Origin: Acidobacteriota bacterium
GTDB taxonomy: Bacteria > Acidobacteriota > Vicinamibacteria > Vicinamibacterales > UBA2999
Length of the DNA stretch: 64,000 bases
Direction: 5' to 3'
Assembly (NCBI GenBank): GCA_016871195.1
Contig: VFZN01000007.1
Span: forward strand, 98,526-162,525
Of the stretch, positions 1-9,106 are shown piece after piece (the stretch's first letter is position 1; each line of letters opens with the position of its first letter). Made by a program: the position numbers and the translations under genes. Below the pieces are notes generated by a model. That model saw nothing but the letters and a program-made list of their open reading frames with translations. It had not been told where the DNA came from and did no database searches.

Positions 1-828
1 GATGCCACCCTCGGGGCGGCGATGGGCGAGGAAACCCGCTTGCTCTTCGAGAGCATCGTCCGCGAGGATCGGAGCGTGCTCGACCTGCTGACGGCGGATT
101 ACACCTTCGTCAATGAGCGGCTGGCCAAGCATTACAACCTGCCGAATGTGTCGGGAGCCGGCTTCCACCGCGTCGCGGTGCCCGAGTACCGCCGCGGTCT
201 ACTGGGGCAGGGCAGCATTCTCACCTTGACGTCAGTGGCCGATCGCACCTCGCCGGTGCAGCGCGGCAAGTGGGTGATGGAAGTGCTGCTGGGCTCACCA
301 CCGCCGGCGCCTCCACCGAACGTGCCATCGCTCGACGAGTCCGTGAAGACCACCGCGGGCGGCAAGATGCTATCGACGCGCGAGCGGATGGAGGAGCACC
401 GTAAGAATCCGTCGTGCAACTCGTGCCACCGTGTGATTGACCCGCTCGGGCTGGCGCTCGACAACTTTGACGCGACGGGCGCCTGGCGCATCAAGGACAA
501 CGAAGTCCCGGTTGATGCTGATGGCGAGCTCTATGACGGCAGCCGCGTCAGTGGCCCGGCCGGTCTGCGTGAGGCGCTGATCCGGCACCAAGACGTCTTC
601 CTGCTCAGCTTCACCGAGAAGATGATGACCTATGCGCTCGGTCGCCGCATTGAGGCGGCCGATATGCCGATGGTGCGCGCGGTGGTCCGCGACGCCCGGA
701 AGCAGAACTACAGGATGTCGGCGTTTGTGCAGGGCATTGCCGCGAGCCCGGCCTTCCGCATGGCGGCGCCCGATGCCCCTGGGGCCGCACGGCCCGCCAC
801 CACCGATGCCGAGAAAGCCGTTCGCTAG
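1..828 (+). CDS. DUF1588/DUF1585 domain protein, C-terminal part (5' end outside window)
   Basis: The frame is open from base 1, so this is the last 275 codons of a longer gene. A DUF1588-like part (roughly residues 30-110, with YTFVNERLAKHY and DRTSPVQRGKWV) is followed by a DUF1585-like part that holds a CNSCH haem c attachment motif. Proteins of this family are large secreted c-type-cytochrome-like proteins common in Planctomycetes and Acidobacteria, and are almost always followed by a DUF1552 gene, as here with a gap of 21 bases. Their biochemical role is not established; an electron-transfer or polymer-degradation role is often assumed. Family assignment is confident, function is not. 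Confidence 0.88.
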   Translation, partial: DATLGAAMGEETRLLFESIVREDRSVLDLLTADYTFVNERLAKHYNLPNVSGAGFHRVAVPEYRRGLLGQGSILTLTSVADRTSPVQRGKWVMEVLLGSPPPAPPPNVPSLDESVKTTAGGKMLSTRERMEEHRKNPSCNSCHRVIDPLGLALDNFDATGAWRIKDNEVPVDADGELYDGSRVSGPAGLREALIRHQDVFLLSFTEKMMTYALGRRIEAADMPMVRAVVRDARKQNYRMSAFVQGIAASPAFRMAAPDAPGAARPATTDAEKAVR

Positions 829-849
829 GACGTCAGTAGAGGAGACGCG

Positions 850-2259
850 ATGGTTATCACGAAGAAGCACATTTCACGCCGCACGCTGCTTCGGGGCATG
901 GGCGTCACCATGTCCCTGCCGTTCCTCGACGCGATGGTGCCGGCCGGCACGGCCTACGCCCAGGCGATGCCCAAGCGGGTGCGCCTGGCGGCCATCGAAA
1001 TCGTCCACGGCGCGGCTGGCAGCACCGCCTACGGGGCCAAGAAATTCATGTGGGCCCCCGAGAAGGTGGGTCGCGGCTTTGACCTGTCGCCAAGCAGTCT
1101 CGCGCCCATGGAACCGTTCCGTGAACATCTGACCATTGTCAGCAACACCGACGTGCGTAATGCCGAGGCGTTTACGGCTCCGGAAATCGGTGGCGACCAC
1201 TTCCGGTCGAGCGCGGTCTTCCTGACGCAGTGCCATCCGAAGCAGACGCAGGGGTCGGACGTGTATGTCGGCACCTCGCTCGATCAGATGTATGCGCAGA
1301 AATTTGGGCAGGAAACCGCCATCCCGTCGATGCAGCTCTGCATCGAGAACGTCGACCAGGCGGGTGGCTGCTCCTATGGCTACTCCTGCGTCTACACCGA
1401 CAGCATCAGCTGGGCATCGCCCACCGAGCCGCTGCCGATGATTCGCGATCCGCGCGTGGTGTTCGACACGCTGTTCGGGGTGGGCGCCACGCCCGGCGAG
1501 CGTCGCGAGCGTCGTGCTGAGGACAAGAGCATCCTCGACTGGCTGGGTGACGCCGTGGCGCGTCTCAACAAGGACCTCGGCGCCGAAGACCGCGCCCGTC
1601 TGGCCGACTACCTCGACGACGTGCGTGAGATCGAACGCCGTATCGAGCGTGTTGAGGCCCAGAACCGAACTGGCGAGGAACGCGAACTGCCGGGCGCGCC
1701 CATTGGCGTGCCCGATGACTTCGCCGAGCACATCAAGCTCATGTTCGATCTGCAGGCCATCGCCTTCGCCTCAGACACGACCCGCGTCTTCGCCTTCAAG
1801 CTCGGGCGCGACGCCTCGAACCGCGTCTATCCCGGCAGCGGATACAAGGCGGCCTTCCACTCAGCCTCCCACCACCAGGACCGCGACGACCGCATCACCG
1901 AGTACGCCAAGATCAACAAATATCACGTCAGCCTCTTGCCGTACTTCCTCGAGAAGCTCAGGAATACGAAGGAAGGCGACTCGAACCTGCTCGACAACAC
2001 GCTGGTCATCTACGGGTCGCCGATGGGCAACTCGAATGTCCACAATCACAAGCGCTGCCCGCTCATTTTCGCCGGCCACGCTGGCGGCGCCCTGAAGGGC
2101 GGCGTGCACATCAAGGGGGCCGACGGCACACCGATGGCCAACGCGCTGCTGACCGCGGCCCATGCGGTGGGACTGACCGACATGACGTCGCTCGGCGATA
2201 GCACGGCGACGCTCGACCTCAACGCCGCACCCGAGTCGACGGTGCAGGCGGCAGAGTAG
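850..2259 (+). CDS. DUF1552 domain protein, Tat-exported
   Basis: This 469-residue protein begins with a twin-arginine signal (SRRTLLRGMGV near residues 9-19, hydrophobic stretch, cleavage likely after AYA), so it is probably exported folded. The body matches the DUF1552 family, whose members pair with DUF1592/1588/1585 proteins. A good ribosome site (GAGGAG, about 840-845) precedes the ATG. The last third (LVIYGSPMGNSN, HNHKRCPLIFAGHAGG) resembles the end of sulfatase/DUF1501-like folds, but no catalytic role is proven. It is very likely co-transcribed with the preceding partial gene and with the ankyrin gene four bases downstream. Confidence 0.88.
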   Translation: MVITKKHISRRTLLRGMGVTMSLPFLDAMVPAGTAYAQAMPKRVRLAAIEIVHGAAGSTAYGAKKFMWAPEKVGRGFDLSPSSLAPMEPFREHLTIVSNTDVRNAEAFTAPEIGGDHFRSSAVFLTQCHPKQTQGSDVYVGTSLDQMYAQKFGQETAIPSMQLCIENVDQAGGCSYGYSCVYTDSISWASPTEPLPMIRDPRVVFDTLFGVGATPGERRERRAEDKSILDWLGDAVARLNKDLGAEDRARLADYLDDVREIERRIERVEAQNRTGEERELPGAPIGVPDDFAEHIKLMFDLQAIAFASDTTRVFAFKLGRDASNRVYPGSGYKAAFHSASHHQDRDDRITEYAKINKYHVSLLPYFLEKLRNTKEGDSNLLDNTLVIYGSPMGNSNVHNHKRCPLIFAGHAGGALKGGVHIKGADGTPMANALLTAAHAVGLTDMTSLGDSTATLDLNAAPESTVQAAE

Positions 2260-2263
2260 TCTC

Positions 2264-3997
2264 ATGCGCACACGACTTCTGATCGGTGCGCTCACCAGCC
2301 TCGGTGGGGCCCTGTGCCTGACCGCGCTGCTGAGCGCCAGCAGTACCCAGGCGGGTAAAGGTGCCGTGGCCGACGCCGCGCAACGTGGCGACCGGGAGGC
2401 TGTCAAGGCCCTGCTCAAGGACGCCGCTGACGTGAATGGCGCCCAGGGCGACGGCATGACCGGGCTGCACTGGGCCGCCATGAAGGGCGATGCCGAGATG
2501 ACGCAGATGCTTGTGTATGCCGGCGCCAACGTGAATGCCACGACGCGCCTCGGCAGCTACACGCCGCTGTTCCTGGCGGCGCGTCAGGGGCAGCCCTCGG
2601 TCATTCCTGTGCTCGTGAAGGCGGGCGCCAAGGCGACGCAGACGACCACGACCGGCACCACGCCGCTCATGGTGGCCGCCGCGTCGGGCAGTGCCGAAAC
2701 AGTCAAGGCCCTGATGACCGCCGGTGCCGATGTGAACGCCGTCGAGTCGGTGCGTGGGCTCAACGCCCTGATGTTCGCCGCGTCGGCGAACCGTGCCGAG
2801 GCCATCAAGTCGCTGGTCGCTGGTGGTGCCGACGTGATGGCGGCGACCAAGGTTATCGACCTCAACGCCATGACGCGGGGCGGCACGGGCTTCAATGGCG
2901 GCAACCCGCCGGTGCCCGGTCAGCCGCCGCGCGAGGGCCAGCAGCCGGCGCGTCCGGGCGCTGGCGGGCGGCCGGCCCAGGTGCCCGGTGTCGACCGCCA
3001 GTTCCAGCTCAACGAACTGGTGGCCGGACAGGGGGGCTTCACGCCTCTGCTGTTCGCCGCACGCGACGGCTTTACCGAAGCGGCCGTGGCGCTGCTCGAC
3101 GCCGGCGCCGACGTGAACCAGGTGGCGGCCAGCGACCAGAACAGCCCGCTGCTGACGGCGCTTATCAATGGACACTTCGACCTCGCCAGGGTGCTGATTG
3201 ACCGTGGGGCCGATGTAAATTGGACGGCCGATAACGGTGTGGCGCCCCTCTACGCCGTGCTCAACGTCCAGTGGGCGCCCAAGGCGCTCTATCCCCAGCC
3301 GCAGGCATACCGTCAGCAGAAACTCTCGTATCTCGACATGATGCAGGTGCTGCTCGACAAGGGAGCCGACGTCAATGCGCGCCTCCGCAAGAAGGTGTGG
3401 TACTCCGGATACAGCTTCGACCTGTCGGGGGTCGATGAGATTGGTGCGACGCCCTTCTGGCGCGCCGCCTATGCCGCCGACGTCGATGCCATGAAGCTGC
3501 TGGCGCGGTACGGCGCGGACCCGCACATCCCCAGCATGAAACCCGCGGGGCGTCCGCGACTGGGCGATGGTGAGCAGCGCGACACGCGCGATGTGTCGAA
3601 GGCGCCTCCTGTGCCTGTCGGCGGTCCGTCCGTAACTCCGCTCATGGCGGCCGCGGGTGTCGGCTATGGCGAGGGTTTCGCCGCCAACGCCCATCGCTTC
3701 GCCCCTGGGGGCATGATGGCGGCCGTCAAGTATCTGGTGGAAGTGCACGGTGCCGATGTCAATGCCGTCGACCATGATGGCCAGGCGGCGCTGCATCATG
3801 CGGCCGCACGCGGCGATAACGAGATGATTGAGTACCTTGTCTCGAAGGGCGCAGATGTGAAAGTGGTCGACCGCGAGGGGCGCACCACCGCCGACATGGC
3901 CAATGGCCCCGTGCAGCGCATCCAGCCGTTCCCGGAGACCATCAAGCTACTCGAATCGCTCGGCGCGAAGAACAACCACAAGTGCGTCTCCTGCTGA
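2264..3997 (+). CDS. Secreted ankyrin-repeat protein
   Basis: This 577-residue protein has an N-terminal signal peptide (hydrophobic residues about 5-28) and about eleven ankyrin repeats, recognisable from recurring TPLxxAA and GADVN motifs. A Gly/Pro-rich insertion near residues 205-240 splits the repeat array. The C-terminus ends in HKCVSC, a possible CxxC metal or redox site. Ankyrin repeats are protein-binding scaffolds, so this is probably a periplasmic or secreted binding partner. The gene follows the DUF1552 gene by four bases and ends at a hairpin (4054-4081), so it closes the three-gene unit. The link to the DUF1592/DUF1552 pair is an inference from position. Confidence 0.85.
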   Translation: MRTRLLIGALTSLGGALCLTALLSASSTQAGKGAVADAAQRGDREAVKALLKDAADVNGAQGDGMTGLHWAAMKGDAEMTQMLVYAGANVNATTRLGSYTPLFLAARQGQPSVIPVLVKAGAKATQTTTTGTTPLMVAAASGSAETVKALMTAGADVNAVESVRGLNALMFAASANRAEAIKSLVAGGADVMAATKVIDLNAMTRGGTGFNGGNPPVPGQPPREGQQPARPGAGGRPAQVPGVDRQFQLNELVAGQGGFTPLLFAARDGFTEAAVALLDAGADVNQVAASDQNSPLLTALINGHFDLARVLIDRGADVNWTADNGVAPLYAVLNVQWAPKALYPQPQAYRQQKLSYLDMMQVLLDKGADVNARLRKKVWYSGYSFDLSGVDEIGATPFWRAAYAADVDAMKLLARYGADPHIPSMKPAGRPRLGDGEQRDTRDVSKAPPVPVGGPSVTPLMAAAGVGYGEGFAANAHRFAPGGMMAAVKYLVEVHGADVNAVDHDGQAALHHAAARGDNEMIEYLVSKGADVKVVDREGRTTADMANGPVQRIQPFPETIKLLESLGAKNNHKCVSC

Positions 3998-4053
3998 CGG
4001 CGCGCACCTGACGCGACATGCCGCGGGCCCATGCCCCGGCCGCAATTCTCCAC

Positions 4054-4090
4054 GGCCTGCCGGGAACACTCCCGGAGGGCCGTTGTTGTC
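4054..4090 (+). terminator. Candidate terminator after the ankyrin gene
   Basis: An inverted repeat pairs GGCC (4054-4057) with GGCC (4078-4081) and CCGGGA (4060-4065) with TCCCGG (4070-4075). The loop is ACAC and there is a two-base internal mismatch. It is followed by the T-rich run GTTGTTGT. It lies 57 bases after the ankyrin stop and before the convergent SRPBCC gene. Confidence 0.5.
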
Positions 4091-4101
4091 TGCGGGCCGC
4101 C

Positions 4102-4569
4102 TCAGCGGCGAACAGCACTCGGTGGGGCTTCGCAGTACTGACGCGTCACACGGTGCCGGTGCCGGAACATCTGGACCAGGCCCGGGGTGACCAGGAGGGG
4201 GGCGGCCCAATTGAGCAGCGCACCTCCGGGCAGGTCGTAGCTGATGCGATCGGTCAGCCGCGTGGTATCGGCATCCACGGAGGCAAACTCGTGTCGGTGC
4301 ACCCAGCGCCTGAACGGCCCTGACACCTGCGTATCGACAAAGAGCGTGGGTCGCTCGACCACGGGATGCTCTGCTACCCAGGTGAACAACCCGGCGAGGC
4401 GCAGTACGACGCGCAGGCCCACAGCGAGTGGTCCAGATCGCGACACGACCTTCACAGGGGGAAATGCGGGGGTCAGCAGCGGCAGGGCGTCCTCGCGCTC
4501 GTGGAAGGCAAACACGGCCTCGATGGGGGCCCGCACCACGACCGACCACACAAAGTCAGGCATGGCCAA
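4102..4569 (-). CDS. SRPBCC (START-like) family protein
   Basis: This 155-residue protein, FVWSVVVRAPIEAVFAFHE at its start, has the usual N-terminal strand and helix of the SRPBCC/polyketide-cyclase fold, a hydrophobic ligand-binding cup. The ligand is unknown. The start is uncertain: a TTG gives 155 residues and an in-frame ATG at 4563 gives 153. Both lie inside the end of the upstream pseudouridine synthase gene, which stops at 4556, so the pair is translationally coupled. The opposite-frame reading of the same bases shows no recognisable domain and was discarded. Confidence 0.7.
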   Translation of the reverse strand: MAMPDFVWSVVVRAPIEAVFAFHEREDALPLLTPAFPPVKVVSRSGPLAVGLRVVLRLAGLFTWVAEHPVVERPTLFVDTQVSGPFRRWVHRHEFASVDADTTRLTDRISYDLPGGALLNWAAPLLVTPGLVQMFRHRHRVTRQYCEAPPSAVRR

Positions 4570-5461
4570 TCATAGCGGTCCACTCCTCGGGGCGCGGAGA
4601 GGTGACCTCGCATCGATCCCCCGACGCAAGATGCGAAAAGGCGACCCGCGTCGCGTGCAGCATGTAGCCGCCGTCACCGGGTAGGGCCGTGGCTGTTGGC
4701 GAAATCACGCCTCCGGTCCGATACAAAGGGTCGCCGACGAGGGGATGACCGAGCACGGCCAGATGAATGCGAATCTGATGCGGCCGGCCCGTTGTAATCC
4801 GGACACGACACTCGCAGCACGCGGCATGCCTCCTGATCACGTCCACGTGCGAGTGTGCCGGACGCCCGGTCGGCAACGCGGCGTGCACCGCACCCAGTCG
4901 TCCGTGGGGCATCGGACCGATAGGAGCCGTCACATCGATGGCATCAAACGTGGGGGTGCCCTGTGCCACGGCCGTATACTCCTTGTCGACCTCATGGCGT
5001 TGCCAGGCGGCCGACAGCCGCGCACCAGCGTCCGGTGTCCGCGCAACGACCACCAGGCCGGACGTGTAACGCCCAAGCCGATGTACGGGCGCGGCCGAGG
5101 GCCACTGTCTCCTGAGCAGGTGCAGCAAGGTGTGCTCGAAGAAACCGCCGGCGGGCATCGTCGGCAGCCCGGAGGGCTTGTCAACCACGACGACGTCATC
5201 GTCTTCGTGGCAGATGCGATAGTGCAGGGGGACTTCGGGTTCGTCCCAGGGGGGCCGCACCCAGACGATTACGGCTTCGCGCCGCAGTGGCGAGTCGGCG
5301 GCTGCGGCCTGTCCGTCGACCGAGACCTCGCCGTCGTGGCAGCGCCGCTGCCACTCGGCCAGAGAACTGTGACGGAAGCGGGTCGCCAGCCACATGGCGA
5401 CGGTCGCGCGGTGGTCATCATCAGCCACGACGCGGTAGTGGCATCCACCGTTGAGGGACAT
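4556..5461 (-). CDS. RluA-family pseudouridine synthase with Gly at the catalytic Asp position
   Basis: This 301-residue protein has an RluA-type catalytic domain (VVVVDKPSGLPTMP, then HRLGRYTSGLVVVAR, KEYTAVAQG, and TGRPHQIRIHLAVLGHPLVGDPLY). An S4-like N-terminal region (EWQRRCHDGEVSVDG) precedes it. Enzymes of this family isomerise uridine in rRNA or tRNA. The expected motif is HRLDxxTSG with the Asp as nucleophile. Here the codon is GGG, giving Gly. The rest of the fold and the RNA-binding motifs look intact. Either it belongs to a HRLGR-type subfamily or it lacks classical catalysis. It overlaps the downstream SRPBCC gene. Confidence 0.82.
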   Translation of the reverse strand: MSLNGGCHYRVVADDDHRATVAMWLATRFRHSSLAEWQRRCHDGEVSVDGQAAAADSPLRREAVIVWVRPPWDEPEVPLHYRICHEDDDVVVVDKPSGLPTMPAGGFFEHTLLHLLRRQWPSAAPVHRLGRYTSGLVVVARTPDAGARLSAAWQRHEVDKEYTAVAQGTPTFDAIDVTAPIGPMPHGRLGAVHAALPTGRPAHSHVDVIRRHAACCECRVRITTGRPHQIRIHLAVLGHPLVGDPLYRTGGVISPTATALPGDGGYMLHATRVAFSHLASGDRCEVTSPRPEEWTAMIGHA

Positions 5462-5596
5462 GGTGAAGAAAGTGCCTGGCTCGCAGGCGGACGCATCGGA
5501 CCAATACGCGCCGGCGATACGTCGGTGGTGGAACTGGTCGAGTCAGGTCCAGGGCCCCAGCGCGTGCGCGTGGGCCTAGGGGTCATAGGACTGAGG

Positions 5597-5959
5597 TTAT
5601 TTCACAATCGCGGTCGGCTGGCCGTTGCGATACTGCAGCGTGATGTGTGACGCCTTGCACAGGTCAAGCTTGGTCCAGATGACATCGTCGTCGTCCTCGT
5701 CAACAATCTTGAGGTCCCACATGCACTCCTTGGCTTTGGGCGAGAACACAATCTCGACGGACTGACCATTCGGCAGAACGTCTTTCCCCAGGATGTCTTC
5801 CCCCCACTCGTTGTCGGCGGCCGGCGAGACATACAATTCAGCAATCGTCAGCGTGGTTTGATTCAACAGTTCGAAATCAAGCTTGCTGCCCTGCGCTGAC
5901 ACGAGTTGGGTCGCCATGACCCCGACGACACAGAACGTTGTAATGAGAGATCGAAACAT
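5597..5959 (-). CDS. Small secreted protein of unknown function
   Basis: This 120-residue protein has a signal peptide (residues 1-22, cleavage near VSA). The mature part carries LYVSPAADNEWGEDILG and two cysteines (C79, C101) that could form a disulfide. The pattern of LYVSP, WGxD, a Gly before IxF and a late DLC recurs in a family of small exported proteins with no known role. The aspartate run before VIWTKLDLC is acidic and might bind a cation. The gene is monocistronic, with its own upstream region of about 95 bases that separates it from the peptidase gene. Confidence 0.65.
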   Translation of the reverse strand: MFRSLITTFCVVGVMATQLVSAQGSKLDFELLNQTTLTIAELYVSPAADNEWGEDILGKDVLPNGQSVEIVFSPKAKECMWDLKIVDEDDDDVIWTKLDLCKASHITLQYRNGQPTAIVK

Positions 5960-6055
5960 GATACGTCCCCCGGCTGAAGAGCATCACGACGGAACGATAC
6001 CAATGGGTGCGCGCGGGACGCGACAGCGTGAGCGATAGAGATTCTATGTGATTAG

Positions 6056-8971
6056 TTAGAACGCCCGCCCGATCCGTATGTAACCTGCGGGCCCTCTCGA
6101 GGTTCGGCCATCATGGCCCCACGCGATGCCGCTGGACGCCGTGATGGGGGCCAGTTCGTTGAAGACCAGGGCGACGGAGAGTTCTCCACCCCACGACCGC
6201 TTCCATGTGCGGTCCTCCGTCGTGTCAGTCCAGACGCGCCCGGCGTCGGCGAAGACCGATGCGTGCAGCCATCGCACGAAAATCCATTGCTGCCCGATGC
6301 CGCGCTCGATGCGCCACAGCGGCACCCGGTAGTCGCTGCTGAGTGAAACCAGACCGGTGCCGGCAAAGGCGCCGGCCGGAAAGCCTCTGAGCAGACCCAG
6401 GGCGCCGCTGCCGACGGCGGTGGGAGGTGGGGCGCCTGCGGGTGCCGCGCCCAGTTCGAGCGCCGTCCGCGCCCCTGCGATGCCCGTCGAACGGGCGGCA
6501 ACAGCGCGCGTGGCCACTACCGCGCGGCGAACGCCTCCGGGCAGATACCCTCGCACATCCACGGCCGTCGTTGTGGCGCGGCCCGACGGCCCACGGCTGC
6601 GGTCGTTCACCGAGGCCTGTTCCACCCAGGCCCCTGCCCAGACGCCGTCTTCGGGACTGATCGAGTAGCCGTACGTGCGGGCCGTGCGCACGCTGACACC
6701 GAAGCGGCCCGCGAGGCGCTGCTGTTCACGCACCGACGTCGCCAGATCGAAGCGGTCGCGTGTGGTGGCCACAGCCGCAGACATGGTCGCGCTACGCAAG
6801 GCATGGATGAGTGGAACATCGACCCGCAGTTCACCCTCACGACGCCAGCGCGGTGCCAGCCCGCTGTCTGTCTCACCGTCAACGCGGACGAATGTGGTGC
6901 TGCCCATCCCGATCAGGCCGACCCTCGGACGGTATCGCGTGTAGGCGTAGCTCAGCATGCCATCTGGGCGCCACGCAGGAGGGCGCGTGCGTCGGTCGAC
7001 ACCCGCCCCGACAGTCGCGAGCCACGACGCGGAAGCGTTGACGGTGTGACGCCCCAGCACGTCGACGCCAAATGTGGCTGCCCCGAATCGCACCTGGCCT
7101 GCCGTGGATGCCAGCACGGGAAACCATGACGTCGGTAATAGCGTTGAGTCCGGCGAGTAGCGCTCGGGCACGCTCATCGCGAGCATGGACGGGTCGTAAA
7201 CGGGTGCGGGTTCTGATGTGACGGGCGGCACCAGCGTGCGTCGGTCGCCGTCCCGATCGGGGTAGGGCACCGAGAACACATCGTGTCCGTCTGCGGTGTA
7301 TCCGACGAAGACGAGCGTGCGCCCGTCTGGCGAGACGTCGGGCCAGCGCGCACCGTCCGTGTGTGTCAGACGACGGACATCGTTCCTGCCGGGTAGCAAT
7401 TCGTAGAGGTCGAAGGGCCGGCCATCGAAATCGGCAGCGGCCACCACCGTCGTCCCGTTGGGGTGCCACGTGGGCGTGACCAGGCGCGTGGAGGCGTCAG
7501 CAAACACGGCCTCGGTGGCCAGGGTGTCAACCCTGAACACGACTATCTCCGAAAGATGCCCGGGACGCCGACGCTCGACGACGATGCGCGTGCCGTCGGG
7601 AGACCAGCGGGGGGCGTAATACTGCGTGTCGGCCGCCGAGTCGAGCACCGTCATGTCGGCTTCGGTCAGGCGCTCGGCGTCGGCGTGTCCCGCGAGCACC
7701 AGGTCCCGTTGGCCCAGAGACTGGCGCACCGCGACAATACGGCCGTCGGCGTTCAGGTCGGGATCAAGCAGGCGCAGTTCACGGCTCAGGGCCGTTCGGC
7801 GTCCCGTCGGGAGGTCGAGGCGCCACAGGTCTGCGTAGACCCCGATGTTGCGTCGGTATTCGAACTGGTCGAACACCACGACGTGGCCGGCCCTTCCAAA
7901 GGTGGAGCCCAGCACGCGAGTGGTGACCGCGCGATCGACCAGGCCATGACTGTCGACCAGACGCATCTCCGGGAACGCGTCGGGATGGTTGATGGAATAC
8001 ATCACGTCAGGCGGACACCCCTCGCACGAGGGCGCCACGAATCGGGGACCGGCGACCTGCTGGCCGCGTCGCGTGAGGCGTCGCAGGCCGTCCATCGGCG
8101 GGGGGGACGGCGGCGCCGATTCCAGCAGAGCCGCCTGATACTGCGACCACAGCTGACGGGGGTTCGCGCCGAACACCTGACGGAAGGCACTCGAGTAGCG
8201 TCCGCCGGATGTGGCCGCGGCGAGGGAGCCCAGCGACTCGACGCCGTAGCGTTCCGACAGATAGGCCGTGAACCCCAGCCCGTAGGCATAGACGCCCGTG
8301 GGCCCGGGCCAGGTCACCAGTCCCTGATCGACCCGGTCGATCGGATCGAATCGTCCCGAGGTCGCCGCCACGCGGTCGATCGCACGGAACTCTCCGGCGC
8401 GCAGTCGCCCCTGCGTCGTCAGCTGGCTCTCGACGTATGTGGCGAGGCCTTCCACGTGCCAGCGTGGAAGAAACACGTTGGGAAAGGCGAAGGGCGTCCG
8501 CCCCAGCACACGACGCAGCAGCCCTGCCCAGCGTCGCGACTGATCGAGGTGCACGATGTGGGTGTATTCGTGCACGAGCAGCAGGCGCAGCCAGTCGTCG
8601 GTCCGCCCGATGACCTCGGCGCCCGAAGGTGCCGACAGGTTCATGAAGATGACGGGGCGGGGCAAGACCGTCGCATAGCCATTCGAATAATCCCACTGGT
8701 CGGCGAGCACGATGTGGGTGAGGGCTGGGGCCTCGAGCCGCAGGGTCGCGGCGACATCACGTCGCACATCCTCGACCATGGCCGCCAGTCGCCGGACCAG
8801 GGCGTCTTCGCCGGGGTGCGAGTAGATGACGAAGTGCGGAGTGCGCTGCTCGACAAACGCGAGGCGCGGGTCGAGTTGCACCTGTGCCACGGCCCTCGTG
8901 GTGGTGCACCCGAGCGCCAGCAGCAGCGCGAAGACACGGAGCAGCGCGAGGCGACCGTCGACAGCGTGCAT
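6056..8971 (-). CDS. Outer-membrane metallopeptidase-like protein with beta-propeller and C-terminal barrel
   Basis: This 971-residue protein has a signal peptide (residues 1-29, VAQ cleavage). A gluzincin-like domain follows, with H134EYTH138 and a downstream E174 in WHVEGLATY, the layout of the peptidase MA-like group. A TolB-type propeller region (repeats such as PRWSPDGTRIVV and PDVSPDGRTLVFVG, about residues 330-600) comes next. The last third is rich in alternating strands and ends RIGRAF, with a terminal Phe typical of BAM-inserted barrels. The likely site is the outer membrane with the peptidase in the periplasm. A TAGGCT box lies five bases before the ATG. Substrate and activity are unknown. 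Confidence 0.75.
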   Translation of the reverse strand: MHAVDGRLALLRVFALLLALGCTTTRAVAQVQLDPRLAFVEQRTPHFVIYSHPGEDALVRRLAAMVEDVRRDVAATLRLEAPALTHIVLADQWDYSNGYATVLPRPVIFMNLSAPSGAEVIGRTDDWLRLLLVHEYTHIVHLDQSRRWAGLLRRVLGRTPFAFPNVFLPRWHVEGLATYVESQLTTQGRLRAGEFRAIDRVAATSGRFDPIDRVDQGLVTWPGPTGVYAYGLGFTAYLSERYGVESLGSLAAATSGGRYSSAFRQVFGANPRQLWSQYQAALLESAPPSPPPMDGLRRLTRRGQQVAGPRFVAPSCEGCPPDVMYSINHPDAFPEMRLVDSHGLVDRAVTTRVLGSTFGRAGHVVVFDQFEYRRNIGVYADLWRLDLPTGRRTALSRELRLLDPDLNADGRIVAVRQSLGQRDLVLAGHADAERLTEADMTVLDSAADTQYYAPRWSPDGTRIVVERRRPGHLSEIVVFRVDTLATEAVFADASTRLVTPTWHPNGTTVVAAADFDGRPFDLYELLPGRNDVRRLTHTDGARWPDVSPDGRTLVFVGYTADGHDVFSVPYPDRDGDRRTLVPPVTSEPAPVYDPSMLAMSVPERYSPDSTLLPTSWFPVLASTAGQVRFGAATFGVDVLGRHTVNASASWLATVGAGVDRRTRPPAWRPDGMLSYAYTRYRPRVGLIGMGSTTFVRVDGETDSGLAPRWRREGELRVDVPLIHALRSATMSAAVATTRDRFDLATSVREQQRLAGRFGVSVRTARTYGYSISPEDGVWAGAWVEQASVNDRSRGPSGRATTTAVDVRGYLPGGVRRAVVATRAVAARSTGIAGARTALELGAAPAGAPPPTAVGSGALGLLRGFPAGAFAGTGLVSLSSDYRVPLWRIERGIGQQWIFVRWLHASVFADAGRVWTDTTEDRTWKRSWGGELSVALVFNELAPITASSGIAWGHDGRTSRGPAGYIRIGRAF

Positions 8972-9014
8972 GCCTCAGCCTACGGCAGTGACGAGACGCG
9001 ATGCGAGAGGAAAC

Positions 9015-9090
9015 TGGAGCCGGCGACCAGACTTGAACTGGTGACCTGCTGATTACGAATCAGCTGCTCTACCAACTGAGCTACGCCGGC
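9015..9090 (-). tRNA. tRNA-Thr (CGT anticodon)
   Basis: The 76-base cloverleaf is complete: acceptor GCCGGCG/CGCCGGC, D arm GCTC/GAGC, anticodon stem GCTGA/TCAGC with loop TTCGTAA (anticodon at 9055-9057), variable AGGTC, and T arm ACCAG/CTGGT with loop TTCAAGT. The 3' CCA is encoded. The discriminator base is U, where E. coli threonine tRNAs have A. It reads ACG codons. It lies just upstream of, and on the same strand as, the peptidase gene, so read-through is possible. Confidence 0.97.
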
Positions 9091-9106
9091 TAGAGGCGGG
9101 ACGTGC

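Noticed and set aside
2219..3799. A 526-codon open frame antisense to the ankyrin gene
   Set aside because: It mirrors the ankyrin repeats and shows only repetitive HVGAGxxQ-type shadows; no start site or domain.
7463..9052. A 529-codon open frame antisense to the peptidase gene and running into the tRNA
   Set aside because: It crosses the tRNA gene and has no homology; a GC-skewed shadow.
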